A stretch of DNA of 35,709 bases from Chrysochromulina tobinii. Lineage: Eukaryota > Haptophyta > Prymnesiales > Chrysochromulinaceae. Numbering within the stretch: position 1 is the stretch's first letter; each line of letters starts with the position of its first letter. Below the pieces are notes generated by a model, which worked only from the letters and a program-made list of their open reading frames with translations, searched no databases and was not told where the DNA came from. Where the stretch lies: positions 1 through 35,709 of the forward strand of contig JWZX01001686.1 of the NCBI GenBank assembly GCA_001275005.1, in the 5' to 3' direction. Shown here piece after piece: positions 27,101 to 35,311 of the stretch. The translations under genes were made by a program, and so were the position numbers.

Positions 27101-28409
27101 GCAGCGCTCGCGATCATTGCGCTCGATGACGATCGATGGCGACGGAATGCCACTACCCTGTACTTCCATCGATTGTACTCAGTAGTTGCCTCTGATTGGC
27201 ACCGGTGGACTCGAATGGCCTCTGAGTGCCACCCGACACTTGCGTCCACCCGACGCTTGCGTTGCCTCGTCCTGTTCCCTGGGACGCTCTGCAGCGCACT
27301 GACGAACCCTGCTGATGGCTCTGCTGCGCACTGACGAACCCTGCTGATGGCTCTGCTGCGCACTGACGAACCCTGCTGACGGCTCTGCTGCGCACTGACG
27401 AACCCTGCTGACGGCTCTGCTGCGCACTGACGAACCCTGCTGACGGCTCTGCTGCGCACTGACGAACCCTGCTGACGGACCATCCTGCGCACTGACGAAC
27501 CCTGCTGACGGCTCTGCTGCGCACTGACGAACCCTGCTGACGGACCATCCTGCGTTGCCTCGTCCAGTTCCCTGGCGATGGCTCGGCGGCGCACGACACG
27601 CTGCTACGCTCGCATCTCGATCGGATGGGGGTGCCCACAGTGAAGCAGACGGTGCCGGCGTATGGCTTGTCCGGCGGGCAGCGCTCTCGCGTCGCTCTCG
27701 CGGCCGTCTCGTAAGTCGAGCTTTGATTGCACGTGATCTCGTATGTCGAGCTTTGATTGCACGTGATCTCGTATGTCGAGCTTTGATTGCACGTGATCGC
27801 CTCCTCATGGCCTCAGATGGCCTCCTTCATCAGGTACTCCGCCCCTTGGGAGATTGCATCTGAGTGCGTCTGAGTGCGTCCCTCATCAGGTACGTCGAGC
27901 CGCACATCCTCGTGCTCGACGAGCCTACGAACAACCTTGACCTTGAGTCCGTGGCAGCGCTCGCGGATTGCGTCGAGCGCTTTGATGGGGGCGTCATCCT
28001 CGTGTCGCACGACCAGGTACCTCTGATGACCTCTGATGACCTCTGATGACCTCTGATGGCCTCTGATGGCCTCTGATGGCCACTGATGGCCTCTGATGGC
28101 CTCTGATGGCCTCTGATGGCCTCTGATTGCCTCTGATTACCTCTTAGTGCCTCGAACCGCCACTGATGGCCGCGCCATCGCCCCGTACGCGCAGTACTTC
28201 GTGGGACGGGTGGCCTCTCTGAGTGCCTCTGATGACCTCTGATGACCTCTGATGACCTCTGATTGCCGCACGCGCAGTACTTCGTGGGACGGGTGGCCAG
28301 GGAGGTGTGGCTCGTCGCGAAGCAGGCCGTCAGCCGGGTTGAAAGCTTCGAAAAGTACCGCGACTACCAGCTCAAGAAGCTCGCCCCCCTGGTGGTCGAC
28401 GTCAATTGA
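24127..28409 (+). CDS. ABCF-family ATPase, GCN20/ABCF3-like, nine exons
   Basis: Exons 24127-24983, 25259-25471, 25684-25963, 26248-26334, 26573-26717, 26933-27087, 27568-27710, 27890-28016 and 28278-28409 give 712 residues in frame. A Lys/Glu-rich N-terminus precedes NBD1: Walker A GRNGCGKSTL, signature LSGGWRVRTCLAAAIF, Walker B MLLLDEPTNHLS, switch VVVSHDRFFLDSV. The linker holds a charged helical arm with YAGHGFKYGGSGSQIAKMQM and a run of Glu. NBD2 has Walker A GENGNGKSTLVKLMTG, Q-loop IVNQHHADQLNLEM, signature LSGGQRSRVALAAVS, Walker B ILVLDEPTNNLDLESV and VSHDQYFVGRVAREVWLV. There are no membrane helices. ABCF proteins act on ribosomes or translation factors; GCN20 acts with GCN1 in eIF2-alpha kinase activation. 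NBD1 has NHLS where NHLD is usual. Intron 5 is GC-AG. All eight introns contain repeats or copies of exon edges. Confidence 0.93.
24985..25170 (+). repeat. 10-bp tandem repeat in ABCF intron 1
   Basis: About 18 head-to-tail units of GAGTGCATCT or GAGTGCGTCT (also GAGTGCATCG) follow directly from the donor GTGAGTGCG, so the donor itself is the first repeat unit. Confidence 0.95.
25553..25702 (+). repeat. 50-bp triplication carrying the 3' splice site of ABCF intron 2
   Basis: Three copies of a 50-bp unit (CTGATGACGTCTGATTGC, then CGCCTCATCAG, then GAGGATAGGATCATCGTC). Each holds a CATCAG acceptor plus the first 18 or so bases of exon 3. Potential acceptors end at 25583, 25633 and 25683; only the last keeps frame. 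Confidence 0.93.
25964..26215 (+). repeat. Repeats in ABCF intron 3, including copies of the donor region
   Basis: The donor-side sequence GCATCTGGAGGAGGAGTACC recurs, with small changes, at about 26033-26052 and 26088-26106. It is followed by an array of CTCTGATTGC 10-bp units up to about 26177. Confidence 0.88.
26308..26590 (+). repeat. Exon-edge copies in ABCF intron 4
   Basis: The last 27 bases of exon 4 plus its donor (26308-26340) recur exactly at 26385-26417. On the other side, a unit of about 85 bases holding the acceptor and first bases of exon 5 is present twice (acceptors CTCAAG ending near 26487 and at 26572). Both upstream-edge and downstream-edge copies read ..CTCAAG followed by TCGGGAGGCCAGATCGA, that is, the uninterrupted exon-exon junction. 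Confidence 0.92.
26728..26930 (+). repeat. 10-bp tandem repeat in ABCF intron 5
   Basis: Units TCTGATGGGC, ACTGATGGCC, TCTTGATGGCC and TCTGATTGCC repeat throughout. The intron is flanked by GGCAAGTCGACCCTC at 26717-26731 and 26932-26946, so donor (GC) and acceptor lie at the same position within a direct repeat. Confidence 0.93.
27259..27590 (+). repeat. 32-bp minisatellite in ABCF intron 6, flanked by exon-start copies
   Basis: About eight units beginning CTCTGCTGCGCACTGACG and ending AACCCTGCTGACGG occupy 27287-27550. Before the array, GCGTTGCCTCGTCCTG followed by TTCCCTGG is a near copy of the acceptor and exon 7 start at 27553-27576 (one mismatch at the splice A). Confidence 0.92.
27707..27796 (+). 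repeat. 30-bp triplication at the 5' edge of ABCF intron 7
   Basis: Three copies start TCTCGTAAGTCGAGC or TCTCGTATGTCGAGC and continue TTTGATTGCACGTGA. The spliced exon junction is TCTC joined to GTACGTCGAGC, so each unit is a near copy of the uninterrupted exon sequence, and the functional donor GTAAGT is a one-base variant of exonic GTACGT. Confidence 0.95.
28021..28298 (+). repeat. 10-bp array and exon-edge copy in ABCF intron 8
   Basis: Units CTCTGATGAC, CTCTGATGGC and CTCTGATTGC run to about 28145. The exon 9 edge (28270-28298, with CGCGCAG acceptor) recurs exactly as 29 bases at 28187-28215. Use of the upstream acceptor would lead to an early stop in the intervening repeat. Confidence 0.93.
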
Positions 28410-28684
28410 GACGACCATTGAACCGCGACCGAGATCGCCATTTTGGGGCTGCGTGGCTGCACTTCTCGTAGATTGGTATTGCGACACTCACAGCGGGCGT
28501 GAACCTGTGCCTTTCGTGACGTGGACCGTGTGCTTAGGGACGGGTGGAAGACTACACGGTGATCTCGAACTTAAACTTGAGTCGAGAGTCTCGCTAAATC
28601 TGACGAAACTCAGACTCGACGACGATTAAAAAAAATATTTCGGTTGAAAAATGCCCAAATGAAGATTCTTCCATCAAGGTCCAA
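28410..28684. other. Gap between the ABCF and kinase genes
   Basis: A 275-base tandem-orientation gap. An A-rich run (TTAAAAAAAATATTTCGG, about 28626-28643) lies 42 bases before the kinase start and is unusual in this GC-rich window; it may be part of a core promoter or a transcript end. Confidence 0.4.
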
Positions 28685-30424
28685 ATGGAGACGTTCCTGA
28701 CCGAGACCACTGATATCGCGGGATCCTCGTTCACGCACGTGTACAATATTAAGGCCCGACTGGGCGACGGCGGGACTGCCAGCGTGTATTCTGCCGTGCA
28801 CAACTCGCTCGGCGAATGTGTGGCGGTCAAGGTTGCCTTACGCAAGAAGCAGGAACGGCGATGGGCGAGGACGAAGTCAGTCTTTCAGCACGAGATGTGC
28901 ATGCTGAAGCGCTGCGAGCACCCGCACATCGTGCGCTCGCTCGCCTTCTTCCAGGGCCCGCAAGATGTCGCGCTCGTGCTTGAGCATGTTCCCGGCGGTG
29001 ACTTCCAGCAGGTGCTCGAACGACACGGAGCCCTGGCTGAGCACACGGTCCTCGTCGTGGTCGCGCAACTCGTCTCGGCGCTCGCGCACATGCACTCGCT
29101 GGACACGCTGCACCGCGACGTCAAGCTCGAGAACCTCCTCCTCGTACGCTTCGGCGCGGCGCCGTGCATCAAGCTGTGCGACCTTGGGCACGCGGCGCTG
29201 GTGTGCGAGGCAGGCGACTCATTCACAGGCACTTGTGGCTACGCAGCGCCCGAGGTGTGCCAGCGCGCGTTCCCGTTCTGGTCGCGCTCCGCCGACGTGT
29301 GGAGCGTGGGCTGCGTCACGTACGCCATGCTGGCCAACTCACTACTCACGTGGGCTGGTGAAGGCGGTGGTGACGGCGGGCCGGACTTTTCGTCGCGTAC
29401 GTTGCAAGCTGTGACGCTGGAGACGCGATTGCTCATACGCTCGATGCTGCACATGAATCGCGCCGAGCGCGCGACGCTCGCGAATATCGCCTCCGTTGTC
29501 GCCACCGCGGGCAGCACCGACAGCCTGAAGGCCACCTCCATCCAGGCCACGTCCATACGACGCGTGGCACTCAATCAGCACTCGTACTCACTCCTCGACA
29601 TGACCTCATTGGACAAGGGCCAGTCGCACGTCCGACGGGCGCCCATCGAGATGCGCTGGTCCACGCTCTCGATCAACAGCGCAAACGACAGCCCCTTCAC
29701 CTCCCGCGCCGCATCTGATGTGTCCGACCTGATGGTCTCTCTCGACCCGGATGACGCTCAGCACGGCGCTCAGCACGGCACAGATAGCGCTCATTACGGC
29801 GCGCAGCACGGCACGGCCGCGGCGCCCGCAGCCGAGGCCGCTGCCGAGGCGTTCGAAGGCTTCCTGGGCGCACGGCGGCGGCTGCCTGGCGCGCGCTTCG
29901 AGTGCTGGAAGTGCCCGTTCTGGGCACAATACGCGCCGTTCTGGACGCATGGGCGCAGCGCCTACGCGCGCGACGTGCACGTGGAGGCCGGCGGGGTGTG
30001 CACGGTCGAGCCGTCCACTGGGCGTGTGACGAACCGCTGGCCGTTTGGGCAACTGCTTGCGATCACAGTGGACGATCTCTCGGGCGAGATCTCCCTTGAG
30101 CTCGATGATGGCGGCCTGGCGTGCTGTGGCTTGATGGGGAGATCGTTTGTGCGCCGCGTGCAGCTACGGCTCGCGCGCGCCTCGGAGCAGCCTGTGCTGT
30201 TGGCCCTTCTGAGAGCGGGCATGGCCAGGTGCACTACAAGCACTGCACCCGCTGCGGCCTCACGACAGGTCACCCGTCAGGCCTCCGCTGCGCCCCCCCC
30301 GGCACTGCCGCTGTCGCAGGCTCCCACGCGCGTCGGAAGGGCGACCCAGGAAGGTATACCCTGCATGCCCGCTAGAACGTACAGCCTTGCTAGTGCGCTC
30401 GGCGATATGAGAAGCTTCTTATGA
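28685..30424 (+). CDS. Serine/threonine protein kinase with unknown C-terminal domain
   Basis: A 579-residue single-exon protein. The kinase domain covers about residues 20-285: Gly loop LGDGGTASV (26-34), ATP-binding lysine VAVKV (K49), helix-C Glu in HEM (E70), hinge LVLEHVPGGD, catalytic HRDVKLEN (143-150), metal-binding DLG in place of DFG (166-168), activation-loop end GTCGYAAPE (182-190) and DVWSVGCV. All catalytic residues are present, so it should be active. The layout is closest to CAMK/AMPK-type kinases; a finer assignment is not possible by eye. Residues about 350-380 are AQHG-rich repeats and Ala-rich linker. Residues about 395-515 form a separate domain with FECWKCPFWAQYAPFW and VEPSTGRVTNRWPFGQLLAI that I do not recognise; a PH-like fold is possible. 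The C-tail is low complexity. Confidence 0.87.
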   Translation: METFLTETTDIAGSSFTHVYNIKARLGDGGTASVYSAVHNSLGECVAVKVALRKKQERRWARTKSVFQHEMCMLKRCEHPHIVRSLAFFQGPQDVALVLEHVPGGDFQQVLERHGALAEHTVLVVVAQLVSALAHMHSLDTLHRDVKLENLLLVRFGAAPCIKLCDLGHAALVCEAGDSFTGTCGYAAPEVCQRAFPFWSRSADVWSVGCVTYAMLANSLLTWAGEGGGDGGPDFSSRTLQAVTLETRLLIRSMLHMNRAERATLANIASVVATAGSTDSLKATSIQATSIRRVALNQHSYSLLDMTSLDKGQSHVRRAPIEMRWSTLSINSANDSPFTSRAASDVSDLMVSLDPDDAQHGAQHGTDSAHYGAQHGTAAAPAAEAAAEAFEGFLGARRRLPGARFECWKCPFWAQYAPFWTHGRSAYARDVHVEAGGVCTVEPSTGRVTNRWPFGQLLAITVDDLSGEISLELDDGGLACCGLMGRSFVRRVQLRLARASEQPVLLALLRAGMARCTTSTAPAAASRQVTRQASAAPPPALPLSQAPTRVGRATQEGIPCMPARTYSLASALGDMRSFL

Positions 30425-31342
30425 GAAGCGTCGCTAGCCATTGTCCCCAGATGGGATATGCTATTCCCCGTCCTCGCCCCCACACAGCCGCAGGATCTAG
30501 CCGAGCCCGCGACGCGCCCTAAGACGCTAAGACTGGCGGGCCGCAAGACCGAGAGCAGAGCCAGAGGCGTAATAGTAGCGTAATGATCCCCGGGTCACGG
30601 GTGTACCGTTTAAGCGTTATTTGATGAGTCGGGTATCGCCAGGGTATCGGCTATCCCGGACGGACGCAGCACGAATCCCGTTACGACGATGGACGAATCC
30701 GCGCGCCGCCCCCCGTTTCCCGCCCCCCACGTGCTAACTGCTATCCGGCGTGGTGACTGTGTGCAATATCGACGTTCTTGTACCGTACCGGTGAGCTCGT
30801 TAAGGGATATGAATATTGTTTAGACGTATCGAATATCGGTCCTGTTTATCGTATGACGTATCGCTCCCACGTCCGGCGGGTGGCCCGCTCGCGCGCGAAC
30901 GCCTACTCGCTACTGCTGCCGTGCCGCCCCAATTCGGTGCTTATTGTTCGGTGCCGCCCGGGGGGACGCACGGCGCCGTGTCTCGGTTCCCCATGCGGTT
31001 CCCGTTGCCATGCGATGGCCATGAGTGATGAGATCACTTGCACTCGAAGTAGCGACGATCAAGCGTCGGTACCGTGTGGAAGCGTGCTCGACCGCGACTA
31101 TTCTCGACTCGACTGCATCGCGGCATCGACCATCGTCGGATCGTGCAATCCGCGCGGTGGGTCCGGGTACTCGTGGCCGCTGGGGGTCGCTCCGGGGGCG
31201 GCGCGGGGGGTGTTGTCCGTGTGGTCTCCCCAACTCCCGGGGGGGACCGTGCAGACCCCGACCCGCCGTAATTTGCGCGCACTCCGAGACTCGGCGCGTA
31301 TACACAGTGTTCGTTATTCCGAGCTTCCGACTAAGCGCAGAT
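30425..31342. other. Convergent gap between the kinase and P450 genes
   Basis: About 918 bases without a supportable gene. It contains GGTATCG words (near 30630-30650), CCGCCCCCCGTTTCCCGCCCCCC-type C-rich patches and several GC-rich stretches. Open frames here have no recognisable domain and overlap in all registers. Confidence 0.5.
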
Positions 31343-32806
31343 CTATCCGAACTCAATCGAATCGCGGGGCACGACGAAGCACCTCGTGGAGCCCTCCAAA
31401 TTGAGGGTCAGATCGTACTTGTACTTGAGCTCCGAGCGCTCAAACTGCCAATCGAAGCGCTGCAACAATAGGGCGGTGCCTATCACAGCCTCTGTCAGAC
31501 CCAGCCGCGTGCCGAGGCAGCCGCGCGGGCCCGCGCCGAAGGGGAGCCAACAAAAGGTGGATGGAGCCCCACCAGTGGTCGGGTCGTTCAGCCAGCGCTG
31601 CGGATCGAACGCGTCCGCATCCACCCCCCAGCTGCCCGGGTCACGCCCGAGGAAGTACGGGGACCAACAGAGCGTCGCCCCTCGAGGCACCTGCTCGCCT
31701 TCTACCACAGCGTCCGCAATCGACGTGCGGCCGACAAATGGCACGGGCGGGTAGAGGCGGAGGACCTCTCGTGAGATCGCAGTCGCGTACGGCAGCTTGG
31801 CGCGCACCTCGTCCAGAGTGAGCCGCGAGAGGTCCACCCGCTTCGCCTCCTCTCGCGCCGCGGCGAGCGCCTCGGAATGACGAGGTTCGTGCAGCAGGAA
31901 GATCGCTGCGGTGAGCGTGGAGGCGGTCGTATCCGAGCCAGCGATGATGAGGTCAAAGAGGATGGATTGGATGTCGTCGTCGGTCAGGGACGGCTCGCGC
32001 ACCAGCACGGAGAGCAGATCACTGGACTTGATCTCGCCTCCAATCTCGCTTTCACTCTCACCTACGGCCGACTGACCTGCGGCCTCCTCGACACGCCGTC
32101 GCTCGTTGATCACCTCCGCCACGAGCTCACGAAGACGTGGCAAGAGCTCCCCGGTGACCCTGCGGTAGTTGAGCGACGCCCACGGAGCAACGTCGTACAG
32201 CGGCGGGATCTCATTCGCAGTCGCCACGATCGCCTCGAGGTACGCTCCGATCACCTCGGAGAGCTCCTCAGCCTTCTCAAAGCCCCGAGCTGCCTCTGAG
32301 CCAAGGCCAAAGGTGACGGCGAGCACGACTCGGAGGGTGAGCTTGCGTGCCTCACAATAGAGATCTAGTCTCAGCCGCCCATCGGGAGTGGCGCGCGCGC
32401 GCGCCGTAAGCGTGTCGCACAGCGCGTCCGTCTCGCCACGCACGGCTTCGAGGAAGCTCTCCATGGAATTGGTCCGCTCGAACGACGGGATGCACATTTT
32501 CTTCTGCCGCTTGTGCCGCTCACCCTGCTCGTAGACGATGCCACGGTCGAGGCCAAGACGTGGGAAGAGTGGCACGCTGTAGCGTCGCGGAAAGCTCGCC
32601 TCGGCCTGATCAACGCACACGTTCTTCACCGTCGAGGCGTCGAGCAAAAAGTAGAAGTCGCCTCCAAAAGGTCCGAGCGGAACTTTTGCGACGCCACTGT
32701 AGCCTTGCTTCTTCATCGTCAGCATGTACTGCCATGGCGATTGATCGATAGCGATTCCAAATAGAGCGGCGAGGAAGGTCGGGCCGCTGCGGGTGTCGAC
32801 GCGCAT
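31343..32806 (-). CDS. Cytochrome P450 monooxygenase
   Basis: A 487-residue single-exon protein. Diagnostic motifs in order: KKMCIPSFERTNSMESFLEA (helix C region), the I-helix oxygen-activation motif AGSDTTAS near residue 287, the K-helix E-x-x-R in EVLRLYPPVPFVGR near 343, the WSPYFLGRDPGSWGVDADAFDPQRWLN meander (described here in part as FDPQRWL), and the heme-binding loop FGAGPRGCLGTRLGL with the axial cysteine near residue 430. The N-terminus lacks a clear membrane anchor or transit peptide, so it could be plastid-located, start at another exon, or be soluble. The general look (AGSDTTAS, short N-terminus) recalls CYP97-clan carotenoid hydroxylases, but the substrate is not determined. It is divergent to the gene at 32999, with 192 bases between the starts. 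Confidence 0.9.
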   Translation of the reverse strand: MRVDTRSGPTFLAALFGIAIDQSPWQYMLTMKKQGYSGVAKVPLGPFGGDFYFLLDASTVKNVCVDQAEASFPRRYSVPLFPRLGLDRGIVYEQGERHKRQKKMCIPSFERTNSMESFLEAVRGETDALCDTLTARARATPDGRLRLDLYCEARKLTLRVVLAVTFGLGSEAARGFEKAEELSEVIGAYLEAIVATANEIPPLYDVAPWASLNYRRVTGELLPRLRELVAEVINERRRVEEAAGQSAVGESESEIGGEIKSSDLLSVLVREPSLTDDDIQSILFDLIIAGSDTTASTLTAAIFLLHEPRHSEALAAAREEAKRVDLSRLTLDEVRAKLPYATAISREVLRLYPPVPFVGRTSIADAVVEGEQVPRGATLCWSPYFLGRDPGSWGVDADAFDPQRWLNDPTTGGAPSTFCWLPFGAGPRGCLGTRLGLTEAVIGTALLLQRFDWQFERSELKYKYDLTLNLEGSTRCFVVPRDSIEFG

Positions 32807-32998
32807 ATTCGCAAATGATTTCTCGCACTCGTCGTGCGCGACGAGCTCCGACGCAATTTGCGCTGAAAGTGTTCATCATGAATACACGCAACACGTAAAC
32901 AGTGTTCCTTGGGGCGAAGCACCCATCGGGTGACCCGGTGGTTTATTCTGAGTTTCGTATGGTGCTTGGGTTCTTGATTTGGAGATTTTAGAGCAGAA

Positions 32999-35311
32999 AT
33001 GCTGACTCGACCGAGCTCGTCTCCCCATCGGTCGCCATCACGCGCCATATTCGCTCGACTGGGCTCGTCTCCAAGTCGATCCCCACTACATCGTCGTGGT
33101 ATCACCGCTGTTTCGCTTTCTCCAATCTTTGGGCGGCCCTGCAGCAGCCCAGAGCGAAGGCCGAGCCCTGAGCGGCGCCCGTTAGGAGGGAGCGTGAGCG
33201 CTCGGGGTCCCGCGCCGCCGTTTGATGCCCGAGGCCTGGCCCCGGCCCTCTCGGCGCGTGATCCAGGGCCTCCGCCTCCATCCCCACCACCGCCGCAGCC
33301 ACGGCCTGGATGGCGAGCACTAGGTGGCAAGGGAGGTGCGGGTGGCTCACTGCGCACCTCCCTTCAGGCAGCTCGTGCAGCCGTGGGTGCCGATGGAAAA
33401 GCTGACGCCGCCCAGAGCATGGACGAAGCGAGGCAGCTAGCGCAGCGAGAGCGCCGCAAGGCCGACGCCGCCGCACGCCGTGGCGAGTGGCTCGAAGCGG
33501 AAGACCACCTCACCACAGCGATGGGCGTGGTCGACGAAAACGCGGAGCTTCTATGCTATCGATCGCTCGCGCGGCTCAAGCAGCAAAAGGTAAGCCATGC
33601 GCTCACGGATGCGCAGCGGGCTGCCAGCATCCAGCCGGCGTCGTCCCGCCCCTTGTACCGTTTGGGTCAAGCCATGGTCGCCTCCGGAGAGCACATGATC
33701 ACCGAGGCAGGGACGACCTTCTGCTGCTCCCTCGCCCTCGCACCTCGGGACGCGAACGCGGCCATCATGTTCGACGGGTCGCTCGATCTGATCCGACGCG
33801 CCCGCCAGTACTTTCCAGGGCGCGAGCGCAAGCAAGAGGCGTCGCTCCACAGCCCAGACAGGCTGCCCCGAGGGAGGCCCCCTGGTGCATGTGAGCCTCC
33901 GGCCGTTACCGCCGCGCCGCATGCGCCTCATTCGAGCCTCGACGTATGCTGGACCGCGCCGAGCGACCATGGGGGCGAAGAGATCTTTCAGTACGAAGTG
34001 GAGGTCGCGCCCATCGATCCGCTCCGCCCGGACTCCACTCTCGTGTTCACACCTGCGTATGCGGGCCCTCCTCAACAGAAGCCCGCCTGCGACGCAGAGG
34101 GCGGCGGCGGCGGCAGCGGCGGCCCGGCACTGGAGGTCGGAGGTCGGCCGACGCTGAGCGCCGTCGTGAGCGGTCTCGAAGCCGACACCGAGTACGCCAT
34201 CCGTGTCGCCGCGCGCAACGATTGCGGCCGCGCTGAGTGGTGCTTGCCCACCCGCGCATGCACTCTTCGGGCGCCGCGAAAGGTGCGGCAGTTGGACACC
34301 TTCGTACCCGATGCGTGGCTCGAGCTGCGCGCGAACATGAGCGACCTGTCGGGCGGGCTCGAAAGACGGTACGGCACGAGCGAGGAGCACGATTGGCACG
34401 CGCTCGTGCGTGTCTGGATGACGAACCTCGCCCCTGTGCGCCTCGCGTACCGCCTGTATGTGATGCTGGGGAACATCGAGGCGGCGCCGAAGGATATCTC
34501 GCTCACACAGTTCCGTAAGTTCGTGGAGGACTGCCACGTACTCAAGCCCGTCCTCAGCTCCAAGGTGGACGTCGACCTTATCTTCACACGCGCCAACCGT
34601 GTGAACGTCCACCACGGCGCCGGAGAATATGAGACCGAGACCGAAGTCGTCAACGGTCGTAAGGATCCGAACCGGATGGGCCAGGATGAGTTTGTGCATG
34701 CCTTGGTACGACTGGGGCTGCTGCGCGCTGAGCAGCGGGCGGCGAGCTCAACGGCGGCGGCGAGCGCGGCGCGCTCGATGGCGTCGAGCTTTGAGCTGCT
34801 CATGGAGGAGTGCGTGAAGCCGCACGCGAGCTTCGATCTGGAGGATGATCTCCGCGACGAGATTCGCGGCCGGCAGGTGCGCGCCGCGCTCGCAAAGCAT
34901 CGCGAGCCGTTGCATCATCAATTCACGCGATGGGCGGCGGCGGACAAGGTGCTCGGGTGCGCAGACGACGGGATGAGCCTCGGGGAGCTCCTTCTGGCCC
35001 TCAAAGAGGCTCGAGTGCTCGATGAGCGCTGCACGGCACGTGAGGTGACCCGACTCTTCGTGATGATCAACGCTGAGGATGAGATCTACATGGCCAAGCC
35101 GGGCGGACACGGCAAGGGTAACGGCAAGGGCCGGAGCAAGAGCAAGGGTGCGGCGGAGCTCGACTTTGACGAGTACTGCGAGATCGTCTGCCGCATCTGC
35201 GACCAAAAGTGTCCGCGCGAGCTGCGCGACGGGCCGTTTGGCAACACGCTCGACACGTGGCTCCGGCTCTTTTTCCTTCCTGCTCTGCGGAGCGCGCGTC
35301 ACCGCGGGTAA
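32999..35311 (+). CDS. TPR, fibronectin III and EF-hand-like multidomain protein; probably continues beyond its apparent stop
   Basis: A 770-residue open frame. Residues 1-110 are Ser/Pro/Arg-rich with repeats of SSPHRSPSRA type. Residues about 140-240 look like TPR helices (ARRGEWLEAEDHLTTAMGVV, CYRSLARLKQQ, ALTDAQRAASIQP). Residues about 305-425 match a fibronectin type III domain (LDVCWTAPSDHGGEEIFQYE... VSGLEADTEYAIRVAARNDC). The rest is helical with EF-hand-like or p25-alpha-like segments (SLTQFRKFVEDCHVLKP, MGQDEFVHALVRLGLLR, ELDFDEYCEIVCRIC), suggesting a cytoskeletal or axonemal protein. The frame ends at CGG-GTAAGT-TGA, where GCGG followed by GTAAGT is a strong splice donor. An exon beyond 35308 is therefore likely, and the stop may not be real. 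No downstream exon could be placed in the window. Confidence 0.72.
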   Translation: MLTRPSSSPHRSPSRAIFARLGSSPSRSPLHRRGITAVSLSPIFGRPCSSPERRPSPERRPLGGSVSARGPAPPFDARGLAPALSARDPGPPPPSPPPPQPRPGWRALGGKGGAGGSLRTSLQAARAAVGADGKADAAQSMDEARQLAQRERRKADAAARRGEWLEAEDHLTTAMGVVDENAELLCYRSLARLKQQKVSHALTDAQRAASIQPASSRPLYRLGQAMVASGEHMITEAGTTFCCSLALAPRDANAAIMFDGSLDLIRRARQYFPGRERKQEASLHSPDRLPRGRPPGACEPPAVTAAPHAPHSSLDVCWTAPSDHGGEEIFQYEVEVAPIDPLRPDSTLVFTPAYAGPPQQKPACDAEGGGGGSGGPALEVGGRPTLSAVVSGLEADTEYAIRVAARNDCGRAEWCLPTRACTLRAPRKVRQLDTFVPDAWLELRANMSDLSGGLERRYGTSEEHDWHALVRVWMTNLAPVRLAYRLYVMLGNIEAAPKDISLTQFRKFVEDCHVLKPVLSSKVDVDLIFTRANRVNVHHGAGEYETETEVVNGRKDPNRMGQDEFVHALVRLGLLRAEQRAASSTAAASAARSMASSFELLMEECVKPHASFDLEDDLRDEIRGRQVRAALAKHREPLHHQFTRWAAADKVLGCADDGMSLGELLLALKEARVLDERCTAREVTRLFVMINAEDEIYMAKPGGHGKGNGKGRSKSKGAAELDFDEYCEIVCRICDQKCPRELRDGPFGNTLDTWLRLFFLPALRSARHRG

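Noticed and set aside
30778-31404. 208-residue frame in the gap before the P450 gene
   Set aside because: No recognisable domain, overlapping frames in all registers, and its end runs antisense into the P450 C-terminus.
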